A stretch of 64,000 nt of DNA, from the NCBI GenBank assembly GCA_032719365.1, contig CM064872.1, positions 69,442,752 to 69,506,751 on the forward strand, given 5' to 3'. Of this stretch, positions 23,192 through 37,500 are shown one piece after another. This stretch comes from Prinsepia uniflora (Eukaryota; Streptophyta; Magnoliopsida; Rosales; Rosaceae). A model generated the notes under the pieces. The model had not been told where the DNA came from. It saw nothing but the letters and a program-made list of their open reading frames with translations, and made no database searches. The first letter of the stretch is position 1; every line of letters begins with the position of its first letter. The position numbers and the translations under genes are program-made.

Positions 23192-23375
23192 AGAATAATA
23201 CTATTTGGACCATTTAAATTGACCATATTTAATGACCATGTTGATGTGCCAATCAATGAATTGTATTATTTTAATAAATAAAATTATTCTATATTTATAT
23301 TAAATTATTCATTGATTGCCACATCAATATGGTCACTAAATGTGATCAATTTAGAGAGTCCAAATTGCATTATCC
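23192..23375. mobile_element. hAT-like MITE
   Basis: A 184-bp foldback element. The left arm (TATTTGGACC, AAATTGACCA, TTAATGACCAT, TTGATGTG, CAATCAATGAAT) is repeated inverted in the right arm, around an AT-rich centre of about 60 bp. It is flanked by an 8-bp duplication TAAAAATA (23184-23191 and 23376-23383), which fits the hAT superfamily. It has no coding capacity and sits 26 bp before the OPT start codon. Confidence 0.85.
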
Positions 23376-23409
23376 TAAAAATAAACTCTTCCCACTCCCT
23401 CTCCAACCA

Positions 23410-24103
23410 ATGGCCACCACTCTAGAGACGGAGGCGACCGCTCCTAAAACCAAGTACGACAATGACGAGGATGCGGATTAAGTGTCACTTGTCAAGAAAG
23501 TTCACCTAACGGTCTCAAACGACAATGACACGTCACATCCTGTATGGACGTTCCGGATGTGGACCATAGGGTTGTTCTCGTGCGTCCTCCTCTCCTTCCT
23601 CAACACCTTTTTCTCGTACCGTACAGATCCTCTGGTGATAACGATGATCTCCGTACAGGTGGCGAGTCTGCCGATCGTATGGTTCATGGCGAGGGCGCTG
23701 CCTCGGACCAAGTTTTGGGTTGGCGGGAAGTCATTCTCGCTGAACCCCGGGGAGTTTAACATAAAAGAGCACGTGCTGATTTCGATATTTACGAATGCCG
23801 GGTCGGGGTTCGGGAATGAGTCGGCATACGCGGTGGGGATTGTGACTATAATTAAAGCGTTTTATGGTCGGAGGATCTCGTTCTTAGCCAGTTGGATACT
23901 TGTCACTACGACATAGGTATGAACTAATGAGAGGATATCGAGTTTTTATATATTGCACGACCAGAAATGTAAATTTTTGTTTTTTTTTTAAATCGATGAA
24001 TGCAGGTATTGGAGTATGGATGGGCTGGAATTCTCCAGAAGTATGTGGTGGATCCAGCGGCGATGTGGTGCCCTATCAGTTTGGTTCAGGTGTCTTTGTT
24101 CAG
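23410..24103 (+). pseudogene. 5' part of an oligopeptide transporter (OPT family) gene, broken
   Basis: Translation from ATG 23410 gives a short acidic N-terminus, then PVWTFRMWTIGLFSCVLLSF, FLNTFFSYRTDPL and ITMISVQVASLP (membrane helices 1-2). FSLNPGEFNIKEHVLISIF and SFLASWILV follow. These are typical of plant OPT proton-coupled peptide or metal-chelate transporters of the plasma membrane. An intron fits at 23917-24005 (GTATGAAC...TGCAG). Exon 2 (24006-24103) reads VLEYGWAGILQKYVVDPAAMW and ends before GTAATT. Two in-frame stops (TAA 23479-23481; TAG 23914-23916 at the exon end) and the lack of following exons make it a pseudogene. Only about 200 of the ~740 residues usual for the family are here. 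The matching C-terminal part lies at 55480-56046. Confidence 0.9.
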
Positions 24104-25449
24104 GTAATTTCATTTTGTGTGTAGAGAAGATTAAAAAAAAAAGTGTTTATTAATTAGCACGATGGTTCTAATTTCATTATTCATTATCTTAAATCGAGTA
24201 GAATGTAAAATGACTTTTTTCTATGAGGGATGTAGAGTGCCTTTTACTGATTGTGCTATTCATTTTGATATTCATGTTTGGATTTGATGAACCTAGTGTC
24301 TATTTTTGTACTATCGTAAGGTATTTTGGATAAAATATCCCTTCCAACAACAACATAAAGAGTTATTTTCGACCACATGTAGGGATGGGAGAATATATAT
24401 TTTCTTCAGCCAACTTCTGCAGGTTACCTTATGAAAACAAGACAAGGACCTCCTTAAGTGTCTCGAAACCATCTACGGATTTCATAGTCTGAAAGGAAAG
24501 CTCCCTCAAAGTTCTGTATTCCAAAGGCTAGGAGACATCAAGAAACAAGAACGACCAGCCAACTAAAAATCTCTAACTAACTAGTGGGATCCCAATGGTA
24601 CCACTTCTCCGAGATCAATAACATCCTAACCTAGAAAGGCCATCATCCAAATGGACAGATGGTATATGATTGGTAAGAATGGCAAGCCGAAAAAAGAATG
24701 AGGAAGGACTGCCAAGCACATGTTCCATAGACATTTAAAGCCTACAAGTTGGCTTATACGAGCTTGGGGGAAAGCCTATTAGTAACCAACATGGAGTTGA
24801 TGTGTCCTCATGAGGAAATCTGGAGAAAGAGAAATGATGAGGTTAACGTACAAAGAAATATATCCCTCCTAAGCTCTACGTCTGAGACTCATGTAGGAGC
24901 TAGAATAAAGTCACGTTTGGAAACTTTACTGAAGATGAGTTGTCAAATGGCCATTCTGAAAATCTTCACATTCCGAAAATATAAAATATGCCGACTGAGA
25001 TAACCAACAAAGTGACGGCCATAGCATGACTGAAGAAGATCTTAAAGAGTTCGAGAATGGCTTGTTGGAGATCATGGAAACAAAAGGGTTGCCCGATGAT
25101 AAGCAATAAAAGGTTCACTAGGAGGTAAACCTAGTGGTAGTGCTGCTAAAGCACTTGGCAGTTGTCTACCACCAGGTAAACCAAATAAAAGCAATGTGAT
25201 TGCCTACGAACCATCTCGAGCAGTGATCGAGATCCCGATCAACCACGGGGAAAGTCAACGTTTCATTTCGGAACCTAGTTGCTCAAGGGAGAAAATGATC
25301 TGCTCAAATCCTACCAAAGAGATTACAGATCACCTACACCTCATCTTCATCATTACCAACTTGGAAGGTATTCTTATAAGCAATTCATGATCGACATGGC
25401 AGCTTCCATCAATGTCCTGCCATCCAAAATGATGGAAATGATGGGTAGG
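24104..25449 (+). repeat. Decayed Ty3 retrotransposon sequence (Athila/Tat-like protease remnant)
   Basis: The only recognisable coding trace is near 25385-25445, FMIDMAASINVLP. This resembles the retropepsin site of Athila/Tat elements, where D-L-G-A-S-I-N is usual; here Gly is Ala. The rest (24350-25380) has short broken frames only. Two small adjacent hairpins occur at 25117-25137 and 25141-25155. Element G begins at 25450 inside this sequence. Confidence 0.4.
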
Positions 25450-26857
25450 TGTAACGACATGGACCTTTGAGGGACGAAATATGGAAAATTGGATAAAATG
25501 ACGATTTTCCCCCTGTTAAGTCAAATAGTTGACTTTTTGATATGGACGTCTGTTGGGAATTCTGAGAAGACCATTACGAAGGTCTCAGGATCCTGAGTCC
25601 ATAAACAGATGACACGCCTAAATCGGAGAACATATGAGGTTGATTAGGGTTAAAACCCCTTAGGGGTATTTTGGTAATTTGTGCTTGAAGGGCATTTTGG
25701 TCATTTTGCAACAAGAACCTATTGGATGCTGCCATGTGTCAAGCTTTAGAAAGATCTAATATTTTATTCCCTCCACTAACTTACCCTTTAATTTATTGGG
25801 GGTGTGTGTGTGATGTAGTGTTTTTGGTTGCCATGGGCCGAACACCATGAAAGGTGTGGTCGTGAAAGTGAGAGCTTGAATTGAGGGAGGAAGACCAAGA
25901 AAATGAATGAGGGATTGAGGGGAGGAGATCATGAGGGAGAAACGTGCATCATGGTGGTAATTGAAGGATGGAAACCCCTAAAACCTGTGAACCTGAAACT
26001 CCCTCGAAGGGTTCCTATTTTTAAGTTCTTGTTTGAGGCCTGGTAACTTGATAGTATGGATCCTAATACCATTTTGGGACCCTTTCCATCATATTGAGCC
26101 CAAAAACAGGGAATTTGGTCGCAGGAAACTCTCTGGGACGAAGGATGAGTTTTGGTAATAACTTTGAGGTTTCATACAATAAGTTTAGGATGTGACATTC
26201 TCGAATTTTACGAAAAATCGTGCAATGCGGTTCTATAGCGTGTACGGTACATATGAGGGGGCTTTCTTTTCCCTAAACCCTATGCATGCATATTTATATG
26301 GTTTCACACGATTTAATATGTGATTTTCTTGATGGTATTTCGAATATGATTTTATATGTTTTTTGGTGATTTTAGGATGATCATTATATTTCACGTTTCA
26401 TGAGGAAATCGTTATGTTGTGTTCTGGTTTATTACTGAGTTTGGAAAGTAGTTTTATACTCGATATGATTTGCTTATATGATTTTGGTGGTGTTTGATGG
26501 ATTGGGATTTTTATATGATTTCATGGAATATTTTAATGGCACGATTTTTGAGGTTTTGGCTTACTTGTGATTTGGGTTTAGGCTCAGGTTTTGAGATTTG
26601 GATTTGAATTCTGAACTTGGCTTCGGCTATGGAAATGAGATGTGAGATGATTTTGTGATTTTTGGATACATGTGGTATGACTGGATGTGGTTACTGGATA
26701 TTGGTATGATTGTGATGGGACAACCTTCCTTGAATTATGATATGATTGATATCTTAGACGTCCAGAGCAGAGCTCCGTTTTCATGAGACAGTTATTTAGA
26801 CTAGTACCCAACGTCCAGAGCTGGGCTCTATTTTCCTGGATCGGTCCACACCCAGAT
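25450..26857 (+). repeat. LTR of decayed Ty3 element G, first segment
   Basis: It starts TGTAACGACATGGACC and shares the general plan of the other LTRs: GTTGACTTTTTG near 25529 and an ACAGATGACACG box near 25607. From 26757 comes an array of GTCCAGAGCnnnGCTC units that continues after the inserted LTR H. The last five bases CAGAT (26853-26857) are a target-duplication copy for H. Confidence 0.75.
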
Positions 26858-29836
<2,979 letters not shown>

Positions 29837-29841
29837 CAGAT

Positions 29842-30495
29842 GTCTAGAGCTGGGTTCTGTTTTCCTGCATGATACCTGAACGTCCAGAGTTAGGCTCTAT
29901 ATTCTAGGGCACTCGGACGTCCAGAGCTGGTCTCTATTTTTTTGAGTGGTATTGGTCTACTAGTAGTGCGGATATGATGTGTTGATTAAGGATATGACAT
30001 TGAGGATGGGTTAGTCGGTATGATGATGTTGACTTAGTATGATTGGCTAGTTTAGTGGTTGGTTATGTGTGCTTGGTGTGGTTATGCATTGGTATGCTCA
30101 TACGTGTGTTGATATTTTCATATAGTTCTATAGGATTATGTTTTTAGTCTCTGCATGTATTCGAAGTTTTCTTGATTTTTATCTGTTTTATTGAGATGAC
30201 GAGTTTTTTGCACGCATGCATAGTTTTCTAAAATGGAAGGAAAATGTCTTGGATTACGAACTATGTTTTTTAAATATTTATTTTTGTCCACTCACATTTT
30301 TATTGGTTTTGAAACCCTTCAGGACTGTTGCATGAGAATCGAGGCGGCTTATAGAGTAAAGGCATAAGCTCACAAGAATACAAGTATCCCTTGTCTAGCA
30401 AGGTTTCGAGGGTAAACGTGGCATTTTGGTTGCTTGTCAGACTGGAGCAGGATCCGGGTGTAGTTTACAAGACGTTTCAAGGTTGGGTCCTCTTA
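29842..30495 (+). repeat. LTR of element G, second segment
   Basis: After the second CAGAT the G LTR resumes with further AGAGCtggGYTCT units (29846-29858, 29886-29898, 29923-29935). It ends near GGTTGGGTCCTCTTA at 30495, a decayed form of the GGGTCCTGTCA end seen in element A. Confidence 0.75.
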
Positions 30496-31720
30496 ACTTG
30501 GTATTAGAGTTTGGGTTTTGATATGTACTTGAAATTGTCATGCCTTCGAGATGCGAATCTCGTGCACGACCTGGTAATGAGACGAGTATAAGCGCCCCGA
30601 GGTAGTATTAAGGCTGGACTCAAATTGGTTGTATGCGATATGTGTTGTTCACGCGATTCACCGGGGTTGGTTTGAGTGTTATATGTGGGCTATGACAGTA
30701 TGTTTCCTTGATAATCGTGATGTTGGATTGGATTATCGGCGTGACTAGTGGATGTCATGTATCGATAAAAGGGGAAATAGTTGTATGTCTTTGAACAATA
30801 AGTGAAGGTCCTAGTAGTAGCCACCATGCTGGATTTGAGTATGCTAACGAATACATTTTTTAGTTGGTGTCAATGGTTGAGAATTAGTATGATGACGGGT
30901 CTTTTGTCGGATTTGACATATGTGGTAAGTTTTTGGTTAACAACGATCGGTATTTGTATTTGTTCAGTTGTGAATATCAAATTGGAACTCCAATATGAGA
31001 TAGGATACCCCGATATGGTTTGGATGTGAGTTGTGTTGCTGGAATAAGGTTTGAGAAGAACCGAAAGACGGACATAATGTACTTAAGTGAATAAAATGGA
31101 ATTGTTGTTGAGATGCATAAGATGCAATTGTGTAATGATTTTTTGTAGTTTGATAAAAGTGGTAATATGGAAGAAACACCCCCTACCTTGAATAAGTAAT
31201 ATGTGGAAACAATTAAAAGGGGGTAGACAGTTTCTGATAACTGATTTGTGATTCGTAAATGGAATAAAGAAGAATGATATTCTCGAAATATCCCCCCACA
31301 TAAGATAGAGCCATGGTAAGTCGTAGTGATGTTGTTGGCTTAATTCATACCCTAGAAGTACTTAGGAATTTAATAGGGTATCTTGACCATTTTGGATTTG
31401 GTTTGTTATAGGGGTCATTACCCTAACGAAGGGATCCGTTGAATAAATATTGGGTATGTGTTCATTTGCATTGATAATGTAATTCTTTGGGATTGCTAGA
31501 ATAATACTAAGAGGTTATACAATTATAATGTAAGGTCTGTTAAGGGGAAATTGGAAATCAATAAGAAAGACAAGTTCTAGATAGAGAGAACTTTGGAGGA
31601 AACGAAATCCAGAAGTTAGGATGTTCTTAAGCGAGAGAGTGGGCCATAAGAAGGATTGACTCATGCTTTGGGGCTTACATCTACAGAGGTGTGTTTGTTG
31701 GTATATGATTTAAAAAGGGT
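30496..31720 (+). pseudogene. Internal region of element G, heavily decayed
   Basis: TGGTATTAGAG (30499-30509) is a mutated iMet primer binding site. ATG 30540 starts MPSRCESRARP, like the gag start of elements A and B, but the frame fails soon after. Near 31456 a stretch reading FICIDNVILW resembles the FIDDILVYS active-site region of RT with the second Asp lost. The remainder is unreadable. No 3' LTR follows, so the element is truncated. Confidence 0.5.
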
Positions 31721-32554
31721 GAAATTGTTGTTGAAGGTGCCCATAAGGTAGATACATAGATTTTTGGATACTATGGCCCATAGAGAATTATTTATATACT
31801 GTGTAATTAATTTTAAAAAAATATTGTTAAATATACTTTATGGGCCTTTGGTCATCATATATACCAAAGTTGTTGCTCCATAATCCAAAAGAGGCTTTCT
31901 TGCACCCCTCTTGTGTGAGTCATGTACATGTTGTATGAAAGCTAATTTTTTAGTGATCGATGACTATATTAATTATAACTTTTAGTTAAGTGATTTATTG
32001 CAAGGCCAGCTTGATCGAAGTTTTAGAAGGGCTAGTGGCTTAGTAATCAGTATTACATGTTTTTTTTTTCTTTTTGTTGTGTTTTTTTATCAATCAATTA
32101 AGTATTTCATTACATAGGAGTCTAAGACCAACAAATATAAAGATAAAAGAGGCCCAATAACAAAAAAAAAAAAAAACTTAAAAGAGACATAAGAAAAACA
32201 CATAGATGACACTTAACCCATGTGTATCTGTTGAAACCAAAAAATATATAATTAAGGAAATAAAATCTCTAACACAATACATGGCTGAAAATATTCAAAT
32301 GAGTCCATAAAAAAAAGAACTCATTCAAATCAGCTGTGGGATATTTATCCTTAGGATATCCACAAAATAAAAATAGAACCAGGAAAGATTTGGTTTCAAA
32401 AAAATACCAACTTTTTGAAATTTGAATGGGAAAATCATCAACTATTTTTGAATTCAAAAATCCAAGATTTATCTCATTTTTACTCCCTCTCACTACCTAT
32501 GTATAGAGAGACACAGGGGACGGCTGAGGAGGAAAAAAGTTGGAAAAATAGAAA

Positions 32555-32558
<4 letters not shown>
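31721..32558. other. AT-rich DNA with a poly(T) retroposon-like tail, no gene
   Basis: Near 32062-32180 a TTTTTTTTTCTTTTT run, ATCAATTAAGTATTTCATTAC and a later A-run suggest a small reverse retroposon end. Nothing else is recognisable. Confidence 0.4.

Positions 32559-32602
<44 letters not shown>
32559..32602. repeat. (TG)22 microsatellite
   Basis: Forty-four nucleotides of uninterrupted TG, in unrelated surroundings to the longer TG tract at 29249. Confidence 0.98.
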
Positions 32603-32607
<5 letters not shown>

Positions 32608-32815
32608 AAGTTAGAAAAAGTAGAGAGTGAATCAGAGAGAGAGGAGAAAAGGAAAAGAAAAAAGAGAGTGAAAAGTTGGTGAATCAAGAGAGAAAAGAAA
32701 GTCACCAAAGAGAAAAAGAAAGAGAAAAAAAAGAAGGAAAGAGGCCGTAAGAAAAAAAGGAGAAGAGATTCTGAAGAGCAGTAGGAGTTTCAGTTGAAAA
32801 AAAAGGTTCTTCCAC
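32603..32815. repeat. Purine-rich (GA-biased) tract
   Basis: About 210 nt in which the plus strand is almost all A and G (runs such as GAGAGAGAGGAGAAAAGG), directly after the TG microsatellite. The Phe/Leu/Ser-rich minus-strand frames here are composition artefacts. Confidence 0.8.
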
Positions 32816-34595
32816 AAGCACCCAAAACTCATGAGGTATAAAATGATTTTTATGCTGTCTCATTTTTTATAATGGCATGAATATAAAATTCTTCCCGGAA
32901 AAAAAGAAGAGAAATATTTATATGTATAGAAAATTAATTGTATGTTTACATACATGTATATATATATATATATATATTTCGGGAAAGTTAACATGACAGG
33001 ACAGACGCCATTAATATCAAGAGAAGTGGGTGATGTTCATGATCGATCATGATCACGGTGTAAACGGAAAAGGCACAATCGATTATGATCGACTAAAATT
33101 TTTTGATATTCATACAAATAGACGATCATGATCGTCCGAGAATATTTATGAATATCAAAGGAAATGAACGATCATGATCGTTCGTGGCAAGAAATAAAGC
33201 TATGTTCATAAACCTCAAAAAAAATGGACGATCAAGTCCAAGAAGTATGCAATGGCATGGTCGATCCGAGAAAGAGAAATAAAGTGTTCATGAACATAAA
33301 AAATTTGGTCAATCATGATCGGCCGATGTTCATAAACATCCATACAAAAACAAAGAAGTAATATTGAGACCCCAAGCGTGCAAAATTACCTTCAAGAAGA
33401 AAGCACTTGTTGTCTCGCAAAATTAATCAAGTGGAAAAAATGAGATGGGTTCTGCGTTGTAGAGGAAGAAAAAGGAAATAATTAGATGCATGGGCAGTGA
33501 AAATGGAAGTGCTTGGAGACAATAATGGTTGCAAGGTTCAAGAATCGGGAATAATGCAAGCAATTTGTGGAAGAAAATATGCTATAAGTAATTAGCATGG
33601 AATTAACAAAAAAAGTTATAATGGCATGGATGAGTGTGAATGCTACAGACCAAAAAAGGTGAAAATATGGGAAAGTGAGCAGTACCTTTCTACTCAATTG
33701 TCAGCAATTATAATGAAGGCCCTTGATTATTTCAATTGATAGCTACAGATCTTGAAACAAAAGGAAGGTATTAATTGACTTGGTGCATGTGACAAATTTA
33801 TGGAAAGAAATTCGGAGCAGGAAGCAAGGCAAAAAATCCTATTAAAAAAGATGAGTATGATCTAACCATATCAAAAGAAACTTTGAAGCCGAAGGATGCA
33901 CGTGAAATTGGGAAAAATAATGGGAGACAAATAAAGAAGCATTTGTTCAAGTTCTTGTTGATTTGATTTGGAGAGTTAATCTCATCAGCAAATAAGGATA
34001 TCAGAGACCTATTAGAAGTTGGTTTTATTTACTTCAGGAGATATACTTGAAGCTGGGCTCAGAAATTCGTTAAAGCAGGCTAATAAAAAAATAATTAATG
34101 AGTCATTAAAAATACTCGTTAATTAAGCCTGATGCATCATAAAGGCCTAAAATCACTTCTAAAAATTCTCAGACCCAAAAATTCAATTTTCAAAGTCCAA
34201 ACTCATTTTAAAAATTCAGAACTACGCCGGTTTGATCCTGTTAAAGGTACGTAGGCAATCTAGATTATTCTAGAATCTAAATGCAACCACCCCCTTTAAA
34301 TAAATTCGTACTTCTTTGAAGTTAATTCTATTTTTTTAAAATAGCCAAACACATATTTTAATGGGTCATTCACTCATTAAAAATCGTTCGAACTACGTCG
34401 GTTTGATTTCCGCGAAGGGATACGTCGGTAATCTAGTATACTCACTAGATGCAACCGCAACCATCTTTGAATCACTGGTTATTTCTAACTAAATTCTCCC
34501 AAATATATTTCCAAACACATTTCCAAACACAATTTCCAAACACAATCCTTATTTTTAACGAGTCATTCACTCATTAAAAATTCTGGAACTACGAG
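32816..34595. repeat. Unclassified repeat hosting solo LTR E: palindrome cluster and tandem block
   Basis: Two structures are visible. 33037-33330 holds perfect palindromes spaced tens of bases apart (16 bp at 33037-33052, 16 bp at 33121-33136, 18 bp at 33166-33183). 34222-34590 has copies, about 165-195 bp apart, of a block with GAACTACG, CGGTTTGATT, GATACGT, GGCAATCTAG and GATGCAACC. The third copy is cut by LTR E and finishes at 54033-54095. A (TA)n run is at 32957-32977. This may be an LTR or leader of an old large Ty3 element. The last five bases, ACGAG (34591-34595), are the target-duplication copy for E. Confidence 0.5.
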
Positions 34596-37500
34596 TGTAA
34601 CGACCCATCCCTAATTCCAGGATTAGATTAGTGACTAATCACGATTAGTGAGGCTAATCCGTGATTAGTTGGGCGAAATCGGACGAACGATGCGAAATGA
34701 CCGTTTTGCCCTTGGGCGTGGCAAAACGTTGACTTTTCAATCGGGCGGTCAAATGGACTTTGACCGAGGACCGTGACGTAGTTTAGGACGTCACGAGTTC
34801 ATAGACAGGTGACACGTTCAATTCCGATGTTCGAGGAGGAAGTTATGACGTTCGGAAGTTTAGGGGCATTTTGGTAATTTTGGTTAAAAAGGGGCAAATG
34901 TTGACTTTTTGACCAGGATGTCCGATGGCCGAGGGCCGAAGACCGTTACGTAGATAATGACGATAGGAATCCATAGACACGCGGCACGTCGAATTCGGAC
35001 ATTCGACGGTGAAGTTACAGTTCACGGAAGTTCAAGTGCACTATTGCACGAATTACCCTGACGAGTTAACTTTTGGACTTTAGTGGGGCCTAGATATTTA
35101 ATGGAGGCCCAATGGATGAGTGACAAGTGTCACCCATTCACTGGACATTCCTTCACATACATGCATCGATCATTCTTTCTTCCATTCAAAAACATAACCC
35201 GATCTCACCATTTCTCCATCTTTGTGCAACCCAAAACCCATCCCACCTTAACCCATGACCAGCCGTGAGGACCAGAGAGACTGAGGGAGCTGAGGTGGCC
35301 GGCCTGGAGGCCTGAACCGCCGCCCACGGCGGCGAGAGGAGGAGGAACCCGAGAGGGTTCTCGGTACGGCTCCAAACTCCATTTAAATTCTATATATATA
35401 TTATGGGTCATTTTGGTTGCTTCCAATGAATTAAATGGGTTATTAGGATTGTGATAGGAAGGTTTTGATACGTTTTGGACAGCTCCATAGCCATGGTGCA
35501 GTTTTGGAAGCTTTGAACCGTATGGTTCAAAGATTAAACCATGGAATTTAGGTGTTTTTAGGATGTTTTAATGAGTAGAAATGATAGGGAATGAAGAGAT
35601 ATGAATTATGGGATTAATTAGGGTTGAAATCGGACCAAAATAGGACAGGAAAACCGCTGAACCGGTCACGCCGGTTCAGCACAGTAAAACCGGTTTTCCT
35701 GAGGTTGATGATGATGAATAGTGATTTGTTCACTCTTGGAGAGTTTGAGGGCGCGTGGTCCATAATTTGGGGAAGTGTTCAACATATGAAATCTTCTATT
35801 CGATGTAACGAAGATTTTGGGACTAGTCTCGCATCAATCGGGCATCGTTTCGATAGTTTTCGGGGTGTTGGAAGGTTTAGGGTCGGCTTAAAAATAGTTA
35901 AAAGTTCGGGAAAATTACGGGGCTTTAATGGGAGGTTAATTAAGTAGTTATTAACCTTCTATTAAAATTTGGACAGGTTCGGTGGTCCCGGTGATGGTGA
36001 TTGGCTCGGGGAGCCGTATGGCACATAAATCGAGGCGGCAGCTCGGACGGTCCGTGAGTGGACCTTATTTTCTAAATTGGTGCATGCATAAATGTTTATT
36101 ATATGTTTTAAATACTTATTTGTGATGCCATGAGTGCATTTGGATGTGTGGTTACGTATAGGCACGTATTTCAAGGTTTCGGCCCTATACGGTGCCTATA
36201 CGGGTCGGTATTTCTTTATCGGTCTAAATGAAATGGTTTTGGATTTCCAAAAGGATAAACTCGGGTATGAGACCCATTTGGTTTGGTCTCGAGCATATGA
36301 CACTATTTACGACCTTCGGGTCTAAATCGTGGTCGCGACGGGTGCTATGTGCACGGCGATCGACGATACGACGCTCGCCTCCGGATTGGGATGTGTTCCT
36401 TCCGGAGAGGTCACGATGCACAATTCGTGGTCGGGCAGCCTGGGGAGGCTCGACTTCGGAGTGCTGACGGTTCAGGATATCGATCGGTGATGAGTGCACC
36501 ATGATCTTGTGGTGGTCGCGTCAGTTGATACGTTCACGGCGACATACCAGGATTGAGGGCGGTCCTGGATGTATGGTTGCACGCATCACTACGATCGGAT
36601 TCGTGACTGACCCTTAGATATCGGGAACGGTGCCCAGTTGAGTCATATGTGTGGGCACGAGACCCAGTTGTTTTACACTGATGATTTCGGGTCAGGGACC
36701 TTGGATGGATTTCCAAGTTCATGACGGTTTACGGAAATCGGCATGAACTCTGGAAAGGTCATTGTGGTTCATGACGGTTTATGGCAACCATGACACGACC
36801 CATCCCAATCCCCCCGGGATTACCATGGAATGTGTCATGCTCCCGTCTGACAAGAGGTGTCAGACAAGGGATAACCTGTTGCCACTGCCCAACCGGGCTA
36901 CCAGAGTGCGTAAGGATCGATGGAGGAGGTGTATGATGTCCCAGTCTCTGCTGCAGTCGCATCCGGAATCAACCTGAAGGGCATTAAAACAAAAGCTGTG
37001 AGTGGACGAAAATAAACAAGTCTGTTTAAAACATTTATAAGACATTTATGCCCCTCAGTAAAAACATATGCATGCGCCAAAAAAAAATGATCACACATTT
37101 ATTTAGAAATAACCATTAGGGCCTTAGCCCGGAAACCAAAGCATAGTTTCAATTTCCAAAAGTCAATCCAAGAGTTATTTCATCAATCTAGTAATATTCA
37201 TTTATTATTTTTCCATCTCCGGCATCCCCGATGCCTAGCGTCCTAGACGCTTGACGTTCCAGACGTCATATCTCACGGTATTAAGCAACGCGAGCTGCCC
37301 GGGGTCTCACCGGGTCTATATCTCTGTCATCCCCGATGTCTGACGTCTCTGACGTCTAGCAATCCTGCTCCTGGATCACTATACGGTCCGGTAGCTCCGT
37401 ACAATGAGCCCTCGCAGGCAATGCACCGTGACTTCTCCAGTGTCCCCGACACTTGGAAGAGACCAGGATATATATCCTCATATCGAGATGGTTTTATGGA

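Noticed and set aside
25117..25155. Two adjacent hairpins (CACTAGG...CCTAGTG and GTGCTgctaaAGCAC) as a possible ncRNA
   Set aside because: Isolated, inside decayed retrotransposon sequence, and no covariation evidence; chance cannot be excluded.
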